Assembly (NCBI GenBank): GCA_903908065.1
Contig: CAIVQO010000047.1
Coordinates: 1-64,000 of the forward strand
Source: an uncultured beta proteobacterium
GTDB taxonomy: Bacteria > Pseudomonadota > Gammaproteobacteria > Burkholderiales > Rhodocyclaceae
Length of the DNA: 64,000 nt
Direction of reading: 5' to 3'
The position numbers and the translations under genes were made by a program. Shown here one piece after another: positions 16,387 to 23,386 of the stretch. Numbering within the stretch: the first letter of the stretch is position 1; the number at the start of each line of letters is the position of its first letter. The notes beneath the pieces were generated by a model that was given only the letters and a program-made list of their open reading frames with translations, had not been told where the DNA came from and did no database searches.

Positions 16387-18717
16387 TTACGGACAGATGA
16401 ACTTGGTGGTGGATTGGCATCCGACCAGGCGGATCGCGCCCTCGGCGACCGTGGCCGTGCCACCTTTGCTCGAGCGCACGACGATGCTGGTCGGGGGTAC
16501 GAGTTCAGGTAGGAAAGGCGCGACCCCGGGATCGACGATGAAGCCTGGCGCGCTCAGGGCCCAGCAGGGCGCCGCGGTCGGACACAGTCGCGGCTCGGCA
16601 AGGGAATTGGAAACCAGGCTCAATTGTGCCACTATCGGGTTTTCGCTGCCGCCGGGCGCCGTCGGCGTCATCCAGCTGTTGGATATCGTTGCCGTCATGA
16701 ACATGTCAGGCGGCGCTGGCGATACCGACGATGTGACGACAAGGTTGATCTTGCCGTTCAACCTCTGGTTATCCCAGGTCGCGGCAACAATCCTCACCGC
16801 ATCGGGCGCCCCAGTCACCACGGGGAAAACCAGCGGGGCGGCGACTGGCCTGACCTGGGGGCACAGCGTCGAACGGAATATCGGATCCTGCATCGGCGTT
16901 CCCCATGGCGCGGGATCGAGTTGGCCGATGAGCGGGGAATTCGACTCGGGCCCGTCGAGCGGCCCCGAGCCACAGTACAGGAACGGAAGATCCTGAAAAT
17001 TGTTTGGCACCAGCGCCTGACCAAAACTCAGGTTCTCCGGAAAAATAAACTCGAAGTTCGGCAGGCTGAACTGCCCGGCGACGAGACCATTGGCAAACGT
17101 GTTGGCACGCGACGTTCCGCTTCCCTCCAGGGCACAGGTGCTATACGGACCTGTTGGCCGCTCCGCGCACATGGTGCGGCTGATGGCGCGATACATGCGC
17201 GTTGGCGGCAGGAATACGCCGCCAAAGTTACCGGGGGTACGGAAGCGCCCGAGCTGTGCGGTAGCCATCGGGCTAAGCGTCGCCAGGTGTCGCTCGCCAA
17301 GTCGCCCCGTGAGCGGATCCTGATCAAGCGCATAGAGATCGACGAGGTTTGTTGGATCCGTCGTGAAGCCGACCACCCGGATGCGCTGCGTCGTTTCCTG
17401 GGCCAGGCCGGCAACCGGCAGCGCCGCCGTTCCGGCGAGAATCTCTTCCACGACAACGTAGGCGGGTTTGGTGTTGGGCTGCGTATAAATCCCCAGGTTG
17501 GCGCCAATCGTGTGAGCCGACACGTACACCCCATTGGCATCGGCCTTCAGCGTACCCTTGAAGCTGATCATGTCGCCCACCTGCAAGGGAGCTTGCCGGG
17601 TTGGATCGGTCGGGCAGCCGGGTCCGGGGCAGGTCAGGCCGGGGGGCGCCGTTCTGTTGGGCACATCCATCACGTAGCTGCTGCAATAGCCGGAGGTCTG
17701 GGGCGGAAATGGCGGAATGCCAAAGCCATCCGGATAGCTTTGACAGAACGGCGCGAGCGGACGATTGGATTGCGGGCACAGCGGATCCGTACCCGAGGTA
17801 AATGGGTTCATGCGCGGAATGCACATCGGAAACCCTGTGCTTGCGGTGATCGTCGGGTTGTCTACGTCGGGAGCGAAGCGTGGGTCGTAGCCGGGCTGCT
17901 CCACGCAATCCGCCGCGCCGCGGCACTGTCCGGTTGCTGCATGCTTCTTGCCATAGCGCCCGATCGTATCGTTGATCCGAACCCTGGCGACGCCGAGAGG
18001 GACGGGGTCGGGACAAGCACTGGTGGTCGCCGGATCGACCGGTACGCCGCCGACCTGAAGCTCGCCCGTCGCATAATTGATGCAGCTGATCACACCTTGC
18101 GCTGCGTTCAGGGACTGCTGAGAAATGAAGACCAGGCCGGCGATGTAGCGCCCCTTGACGACGTTGCCGACGACCCGGATTTCGTATGAAGGCAGGGACG
18201 CATTGAGCCTGGTCTGCCGGGTTGCGGCGGTCTCCGCGGGAATGGCCATGGTCAGCAGACCGGCAGCGGTCAGCGGAATCGTTGCCCCGGAAACCGGGCC
18301 GACGCGGTCACCGAGCGCAAGCCCCGTCTGCCCGGCGGGTGCAATGCTCGCTGGCGCCAATCCGGTCGCCGAGTTGAACAGATCCGCCCACGACAGGGTG
18401 AAGGCCGGCATCTGCAGCACAGTGTTGCACGGAATGACGATCAACTGGCCATTGAGCACCACGGTGCCGCCAGCCAGCCGAGGGTGACTTGGGTTACAGA
18501 TCGCGCCCGCCGTATCGAGCGTCGCCCGCTGGATAAAGCCCGTGATGTCGAAACCTGCCGGAACCGGAGGCACCGGGGCGATCACCGGCGCTGAATAGGT
18601 TCGGTTTTGCGCGAAAGCCGAACCAACGCTCGTGGCAACCAGCAAGGCCAAGGCGCATGCCGCAAATCGGAGCAGCCTGGAAACCGGACGGTCATCAGTG
18701 GAACGAAATCGAAACAT
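16387..18717 (-). CDS. Large exported protein with C-terminal Ig-like module
   Basis: 776 residues, GGAG seven bases before ATG 18717. Signal peptide LLRFAACALALLVATSVGSA-FAQ. The body is strand-rich, with many Cys and Pro (CPGPGCPTDP, FCQSYPDGFGIPPFPPQTSG). Residues 640-760 (RIVAATWDNQRLNGKINLVV ... VPPTSIVVRSSKGG) resemble a module of the two exported proteins at 32143 and 34968 (RITTANYNANTKVLTVTADS ... VPPAFVTVRSSAGG). First gene of the di-haem cytochrome operon, behind one of the shared promoters. Probably exported with, or binds, the cytochrome; the reaction is unknown. Confidence 0.7.
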   Translation of the reverse strand: MFRFRSTDDRPVSRLLRFAACALALLVATSVGSAFAQNRTYSAPVIAPVPPVPAGFDITGFIQRATLDTAGAICNPSHPRLAGGTVVLNGQLIVIPCNTVLQMPAFTLSWADLFNSATGLAPASIAPAGQTGLALGDRVGPVSGATIPLTAAGLLTMAIPAETAATRQTRLNASLPSYEIRVVGNVVKGRYIAGLVFISQQSLNAAQGVISCINYATGELQVGGVPVDPATTSACPDPVPLGVARVRINDTIGRYGKKHAATGQCRGAADCVEQPGYDPRFAPDVDNPTITASTGFPMCIPRMNPFTSGTDPLCPQSNRPLAPFCQSYPDGFGIPPFPPQTSGYCSSYVMDVPNRTAPPGLTCPGPGCPTDPTRQAPLQVGDMISFKGTLKADANGVYVSAHTIGANLGIYTQPNTKPAYVVVEEILAGTAALPVAGLAQETTQRIRVVGFTTDPTNLVDLYALDQDPLTGRLGERHLATLSPMATAQLGRFRTPGNFGGVFLPPTRMYRAISRTMCAERPTGPYSTCALEGSGTSRANTFANGLVAGQFSLPNFEFIFPENLSFGQALVPNNFQDLPFLYCGSGPLDGPESNSPLIGQLDPAPWGTPMQDPIFRSTLCPQVRPVAAPLVFPVVTGAPDAVRIVAATWDNQRLNGKINLVVTSSVSPAPPDMFMTATISNSWMTPTAPGGSENPIVAQLSLVSNSLAEPRLCPTAAPCWALSAPGFIVDPGVAPFLPELVPPTSIVVRSSKGGTATVAEGAIRLVGCQSTTKFICP

Positions 18718-18771
18718 GGGGTTCTCCGCATTCAGGCAGCCCGCCGCCGCAGCGTGGAGCCAATGCCCCGA

Positions 18772-18836
18772 ATGCTAGTGAATCGACCGCTCCCGGTCTG
18801 TTGTTCCTTTGTCGAGCGAATGTAACAACGCGTATC
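18772..18836 (-). promoter_or_regulatory. RstA-type promoter E, di-haem cytochrome operon
   Basis: On the minus strand: half-sites GATAC (18836-18832) and GTTAC (18826-18822), 10 bp apart start to start; a 21-bp gap; CAGACC (18800-18795); a 17-bp spacer; TAGCAT (18777-18772). Same geometry as promoters at 31971, 34767 and 38030. It precedes the gene starting at 18717 by about 55 bases. Confidence 0.75.
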
Positions 18837-18922
18837 GACTGGCCGCAGCCGCCGGTCGGCTCCGTAAGCCGCTCAGGAATCCAATGCCGGCAAGAAGAAT
18901 CCGCCGGCGGGCAGCAATCTGT

Positions 18923-19207
18923 TCAGCGCGGATTGCGGCTGCCGTAGCGCGGATGCCAATACACCTTATCGACAGCACATTCGGCACACTCGGACGAGAC
19001 CATGGCTTCGGCGACTTCCTTGACGGCCCCGATACTGTGCGGCGGATAAAGTCCGGCAACCCAGACCGGGTCGCGCGCCAGAGTGCGCACCCTGGCCTCG
19101 GGAATCCCCTTCTCGCGCAGCTCCCTGATGGCGTCGACAAGCTGATCCTGAAGCGCACCAGGGGTATCCTTGCAGACATTCCGGCACCCGCGTATTTCAT
19201 TTGTCAT
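18923..19207 (-). CDS. Small Cys-containing hypothetical protein
   Basis: 94 residues from ATG 19207, with GGGAG seven bases upstream. Contains GCRNVCKD near the start and SSECAECAVD near the end, two Cys pairs that could bind metal or form disulfides, around a helical middle (DQLVDAIRELREKGIPEARV). Lies 78 bases after the response regulator at 19286, at the tail of the secretion operon. No signal peptide and no family recognised. Confidence 0.55.
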   Translation of the reverse strand: MTNEIRGCRNVCKDTPGALQDQLVDAIRELREKGIPEARVRTLARDPVWVAGLYPPHSIGAVKEVAEAMVSSECAECAVDKVYWHPRYGSRNPR

Positions 19208-19285
19208 CGACGATCTCCCTCGAAGCCGGGATTGTAGCCTCGTGCCTCGGGTTCGAACAATTCGCAGCGCACCCTTCACCGGTAC

Positions 19286-19933
19286 TCACGGACTGCCACT
19301 CGCAATGCCACGCAGACGAATGCGGGCATGAACCACCATTGGCGAGGTTAAGCGGCGAATCTGGAGATCGCCCCCGATCGATAGCCGGACCACGGTACGC
19401 GCCCCAAGGGCGGGGCGCGGCAGGGTGAGCTGGAACGTGGTACCGGGCTCCGCGACCGGCTGGCCGTCGACGGCAAAACTCGGGCGACCGAGTACGGCAG
19501 CCGCGCGTTCCGCGTTCACCCCGGCATCATGGGTAAGCTCAAGGAGGTAGCGCCACCCGGGACTCCCCTGAAGCTCGATCGGCGACACCGGCTTGTCCAG
19601 ATATATGTCGGCTCCGCTGGCATAGCCCTTGACGCGATCCTCAACGGCGGTGCGTGCCGTGAGCATGATGATGTAGATATCCGGATGGGCATTGCGCAGG
19701 CGCTCGGAGATGCTGTAGCCGTCCTCTCCTGGGAGGTTCAGATCGAGAATCAGCACATCCACCCAGTCCTTGGCCAGGTGTTCATCAAGATCATCGGCGC
19801 AGTCGAAGCCCCTGACATCGTGCGCCTGCTTGCCGAGGAAGGCGACGATAACCTCGCGCAAGTCGGCCTGATCCTCGACCACCACAACCTTCAGCGTTAT
19901 GAGACTGGGGAAAGCCCCCATTGAACTTGCCAT
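19286..19933 (-). CDS. Response regulator with unrecognised C-terminal domain
   Basis: 215 residues. Residues 13-125 form a receiver: VVVVEDQADLREVI, phospho-acceptor in DVLILDLNLPGEDG, IIMLTARTAVEDRV and ADIYLDKPVSPIELQ. Where an OmpR regulator would have a winged helix, the last 90 residues (HDAGVNAERAAAVLGRPSFA ... FQLTLPRPALGARTVVRLSI) match no DNA-binding fold I know and look strand-rich. I checked the other frames for a shifted winged helix and saw none. It lies 81 bases after the 7TM kinase gene at 20015 and is its natural partner. The start could be a later ATG such as 19921. Confidence 0.8.
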   Translation of the reverse strand: MASSMGAFPSLITLKVVVVEDQADLREVIVAFLGKQAHDVRGFDCADDLDEHLAKDWVDVLILDLNLPGEDGYSISERLRNAHPDIYIIMLTARTAVEDRVKGYASGADIYLDKPVSPIELQGSPGWRYLLELTHDAGVNAERAAAVLGRPSFAVDGQPVAEPGTTFQLTLPRPALGARTVVRLSIGGDLQIRRLTSPMVVHARIRLRGIASGSP

Positions 19934-20014
19934 GGCGCAATGCTAAAAAATATCCGGGGGTTCTTTTAATACCTCCCGCCATGACAATTCCTGCAATAGC
20001 TTGCAAGCTCCGGT

Positions 20015-21949
20015 TCATGCTGCGGGAGGGGATCCCGGCAGCCGCAACTCGAATACCGCCCGACCCGAAGCCGGCAGGTACAACAGGTCACCACCGAGCT
20101 GCCGAGCCAGGTATCGCGCCAGGTACAGCCCCAGGCCGGAACCGGTATAGCCATGGGCGCCCTTGGCGCGGTAATACTTCTCGAACAACCGCTCAGGATC
20201 GGGCGGGCCGGCGCGACCGAGCAGGTTACCGACCCGGATCACCGGTCCGCAGGCTGCTCCCGGCGGCGGACCAAGCACCTCCATGCCAATCTCGCCTGCA
20301 CCGTATTTCAGCGCGTTCTCTACCAAATTCACGACAATAACGTGGAGCAGGCTCGCGTCCGTGGTCACGACCAGACAGCCCGGGGCCGTCAGGCAGACAC
20401 GCCCGGGAGCCTGGCAGTTGGCGATCACGGCATGCACGATCGCAACCAGATCGCAGGGCGACAATTCGAAGCGCACAGCGCCATCGGCGACCCGCTCGGC
20501 CAACAAGGTGCGCTCGATCACGTTGTCCATAGCCGTTATCGAGCGCTCGGCGCTCGCCACTACCATGGGCGACATCGGTTGCAGCCCAAACGCCATGCGC
20601 AACACGGCAAGGGCATTTCGCAATTCATGCGCCAGCATCGCCACCAGCTTGCCTTGCTGTATTCGCGCCTCGGCCAGGCGACACGCTTCGCGATCGAGCG
20701 ACCGAAGCCTTTCGGCGCCCTCGATCTGCGCCGTCTGCAACTCACGGTTGCGAGCCATGACCGCAAAATGCATGGTAGCAATCGAACCCAGTGAAGCAAT
20801 GTTGAGAACGTAAAGTGTCGGGTAATAACCCAGAGCCACTCCCAGCAGGGTCAGGCTGCTGGCAAGGTAGCCGGCAAGGCTGATCGCTAGCCCGAGGAAG
20901 ACCAACCCGCCGCCACTAATCCTGCTGAGCCTTTGCGCAGCGAACCACAGGGTTAGCGCGGTAGAAACGATTACTCCGCCGACGATCCAGGGCATGACCA
21001 CGGCGTACAAATCTGTCCAAACCAATGGAATTGCCAGCGAGGGCAAAACAACCCAGGTACGGATCCAGCGCCGCGACCAGCGATCGTCCTCCCCTAGGGC
21101 AAGCAAGTGCCTCATGAATCCGTGGATCAGGGCGATGAACAATAGAAACCCCAGCTTCGGCAGCATGTCGACCCAACCCGGCTGTTCCGGAAGAATGTAT
21201 TGCGCGGCAACTCCGCTCAGGCCGAGCAAGGTCAGGATCAGCGCGGCAATCGAACCTGAAAACCACCGCGCAAGCGGGTCGTGGCGGATACCCACAACAT
21301 TCAAACCCAGCGCGGCGAGCAGTAGGACCAAATTGGCCGCCAGCAGCGAATACTCCGCCAGCGAATGCGCATAAAACGCGTCCGGTGAGCTCAGTCGCGG
21401 CAATACTAAAAAGGTATTGCTGCTACGGACCCGCAGATACAGCACCTGCGGGCTGGAGTCGGGCTTGCGAAGCTTGAACACGAATCCACGATTGGCCACT
21501 TCACGCACGGCGAATGGAAGAAGATCGCCGGCACGGCGTTCAGAAAATCCCATCGGCGTGGAACGATCCACCTCATACAGGCGAATGTCATCGATGAAGG
21601 CCGGCAGGAGGTCGAGCCACCACTCCCCCGCCGGCGCATCGACGACGATGCGGATCCAGATCGGGTTGTTGGTGTAGCCGGCGGCAACGAAACCGTCGGG
21701 CTGCGGTCGGAAACGCTGGGCCGCATCGACGACATCGCTGATGGCGAGCGCGCCCCCGGCGTCCTCGAACCATCCGATATCGCGCAGCCTGGCGCCATTA
21801 GTACCGGGCGCGGAAAAAACCGGAAGCGCCAATATCAGCGACAGTGACAGGCATAGCAAGATTCGCCGCAGCGCGTTTTTCAGGCGTTTGTCCTGCTTTG
21901 GAATCATCTTGCAAACTCGTTCAAAAACCTCTATTCCGCACTCCTCCAT
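20015..21949 (-). CDS. 7TMR-DISM-type sensor histidine kinase
   Basis: 644 residues. After an N-terminal membrane or signal segment (ILLCLSLSLILALPVFS) comes a periplasmic DISMED2-like carbohydrate-binding-type domain (GWFEDAGGALAISDVV, NNPIWIRIVVDAPAGEWWLD), then about seven transmembrane helices (roughly 205-400), a coiled coil, HisKA with HELRNAL (the usual Pro is Ala) near 430, and HATPase (NLVENALKYGAG, GSGLGLYLARYLA). The HATPase is on the short side. The start at 21949 has GAGG close upstream. It lies 82 bases after the last pseudopilin gene, so it may be part of the secretion operon or read from its own promoter, and probably feeds the regulator at 19286. Confidence 0.88.
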   Translation of the reverse strand: MEECGIEVFERVCKMIPKQDKRLKNALRRILLCLSLSLILALPVFSAPGTNGARLRDIGWFEDAGGALAISDVVDAAQRFRPQPDGFVAAGYTNNPIWIRIVVDAPAGEWWLDLLPAFIDDIRLYEVDRSTPMGFSERRAGDLLPFAVREVANRGFVFKLRKPDSSPQVLYLRVRSSNTFLVLPRLSSPDAFYAHSLAEYSLLAANLVLLLAALGLNVVGIRHDPLARWFSGSIAALILTLLGLSGVAAQYILPEQPGWVDMLPKLGFLLFIALIHGFMRHLLALGEDDRWSRRWIRTWVVLPSLAIPLVWTDLYAVVMPWIVGGVIVSTALTLWFAAQRLSRISGGGLVFLGLAISLAGYLASSLTLLGVALGYYPTLYVLNIASLGSIATMHFAVMARNRELQTAQIEGAERLRSLDREACRLAEARIQQGKLVAMLAHELRNALAVLRMAFGLQPMSPMVVASAERSITAMDNVIERTLLAERVADGAVRFELSPCDLVAIVHAVIANCQAPGRVCLTAPGCLVVTTDASLLHVIVVNLVENALKYGAGEIGMEVLGPPPGAACGPVIRVGNLLGRAGPPDPERLFEKYYRAKGAHGYTGSGLGLYLARYLARQLGGDLLYLPASGRAVFELRLPGSPPAA

Positions 21950-22031
21950 TGCGCCTCAGGGTAAGCCCGTGGACCTGGAATCCTGCGGCCGGACAACGAT
22001 AACACGGGTATCCGGGACCAGCCAGAATTTC

Positions 22032-22550
22032 TCAACGCGGCGGCATGGCGGGAGTCCCGCCCGCCGCGACGAACTTCCAATCGGCATAGCTGCGGGCCTG
22101 GCGGAACGCCACGTAGTCGGCGGGAAACCCGTCCTTGCGCAGGGGTTCGCGAGAGGAATTGGAGCGCACGCCTACGATCTGTCCGTTGGCGTCGAGGATC
22201 AGGATCCAGGTGCCGCTCATAGGCCCGGAGTCGGTCAGTTCCGGATCATGCATCGGATCGCGATAGATCTTGCGCAGATAGCGCTGGACTCCCGGCTGGT
22301 TTGGGTCCCGGATCAGGGAGTCCAGCCGCTTCGGAAATGGCTCGGGATTTCCCTGGTTCTTGAGGTGGTACTGCTCGATGGCGCGACGAATAGCATCACC
22401 GGCAAACATCAGGTCGCGCTCCTTGTCGCGGCGGACTTCGTTGCCCAGCAGGCTGGCGCCCGCCGATACCGTAAGTGAAGCCACCGTAATTGCCAGCAGC
22501 AGCCCGAAATAGGTGTAGCCGGCCTGCGCCCGCGAACTACCAATCCTCAT
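22032..22550 (-). CDS. Minor pseudopilin, lacks Glu5
   Basis: 172 residues with a class III prepilin-type N-terminus: basic head, Gly, then YTYFGLLLAITVASLTVSAG. The residue at +5 after the cleavage Gly is Gly rather than the Glu present in most pilins, as in tip pseudopilins of the GspK kind. The rest (KERDLMFAGDAIRRAIEQYH, IYRDPMHDPE) is GspG-like. Last of three overlapping pseudopilin genes at the end of the secretion operon; overlaps the one before by 14 bases. Confidence 0.8.
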   Translation of the reverse strand: MRIGSSRAQAGYTYFGLLLAITVASLTVSAGASLLGNEVRRDKERDLMFAGDAIRRAIEQYHLKNQGNPEPFPKRLDSLIRDPNQPGVQRYLRKIYRDPMHDPELTDSGPMSGTWILILDANGQIVGVRSNSSREPLRKDGFPADYVAFRQARSYADWKFVAAGGTPAMPPR

Positions 22551-22920
22551 AGCGTGTCCCGTCGCGTGGCGTGCCTGCGGCGCCGCTGCGGATATCGCGG
22601 ATGCCGGCGACGGTCGTCCCGGTCTGCTTCACGGGTGCCCACGAGCTGGCATCGCCCGCCACCGGGTCCACCGGAATCTCGCGCAGGTACCTATTTTTCA
22701 CCAGGTCGTCCAGCGAAGCCGGCCACTTCCCGGTGTCCTGGTAGAACTGGTCGATGGCTTCGCGCATCGCCTTGAGGTTGGCACGCAAGGCCACCTCGCG
22801 CGAATTCTCCAGACTTTTGAAGTAGCGCGGCGCGGCAATCGACGCCAGGGTTGCGACAATCGCCATAACAACCAGCAGCTCGATCAGGGTAAAGCCGCGC
22901 AGCTTCTTCTTACCAATCAC
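22537..22920 (-). CDS. GspG-like pseudopilin
   Basis: 127 residues. Prepilin peptidase site K-K-L-R-G before FTLIELLVVMAIVATLAS, then the helical stalk and a C-terminal domain (FYQDTGKWPASLDDLVKNRY, EIPVDPVAGD, GTRYEDW) in GspG style. Overlaps the preceding gene by 11 bases. It builds or caps the pseudopilus of the secretion system and is processed in the inner membrane. Confidence 0.88.
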   Translation of the reverse strand: MIGKKKLRGFTLIELLVVMAIVATLASIAAPRYFKSLENSREVALRANLKAMREAIDQFYQDTGKWPASLDDLVKNRYLREIPVDPVAGDASSWAPVKQTGTTVAGIRDIRSGAAGTPRDGTRYEDW

Positions 22921-23386
22921 GATAGGGCACTCCGTTCAGGCCGCGCACGGCAGACAGCGAATACACATCGAAGACGTCACGCCCCTCGCGCGGCTCGTCG
23001 GGCCCGCTCGCATAGCTGCGCTTGCCCCAGGTCTGAGCCGCTGGCAGCGTCGGATCCGGATGCATCGGATCGCGAGGCACGCGGCGCAGGAAATAGAGCT
23101 TTTGCCGTTCCGGGCTGCTGATATCCTCGACCCCTGTGGCCAGTTCATCTATGGTCCGCGGAAAGCCGCTGTCGCCCTGGCTGTGCTTGACCTTGCCCTC
23201 GTCGACGGCGCGCTTGTAGGCATCCAGCGCACCGCGGATCTCGCGCAGCGCGTTGCGCAGGTCCCGCTCGTTGCCGCGCTTGACCACCATTTCTTTCAGG
23301 GGCATGGCCATGGCCGCCAGGATGCCAACGATCGCCACCGTGATGACCAGTTCGATCAGCGTGAACCCACGGGCCCGGCGCATCAC
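22910..23386 (-). CDS. GspG-like pseudopilin
   Basis: 158 residues. Prepilin signal RRARG before FTLIELVITVAIVGILAAMA, then RNALREIRGALDAYKRAVDE and a GspG-type C-terminal domain ending YRDW. Its ATG overlaps the secretin stop (ATGA). With three pseudopilins here and one at 31225, the system has four, fewer than the five of a classical type II system; this suits the atypical, MSHA- or Oxp-like kind. Confidence 0.88.
   Translation of the reverse strand: MMRRARGFTLIELVITVAIVGILAAMAMPLKEMVVKRGNERDLRNALREIRGALDAYKRAVDEGKVKHSQGDSGFPRTIDELATGVEDISSPERQKLYFLRRVPRDPMHPDPTLPAAQTWGKRSYASGPDEPREGRDVFDVYSLSAVRGLNGVPYRDW

Noticed and set aside
16624-18189. 521-residue plus-strand frame
   Set aside because: Antisense shadow of the exported protein at 16387, which has signal peptide, ribosome site and promoter; the shadow is Arg-rich with no domains. 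The same applies to 35721-37376, 41883-43127 and 57057-58508.
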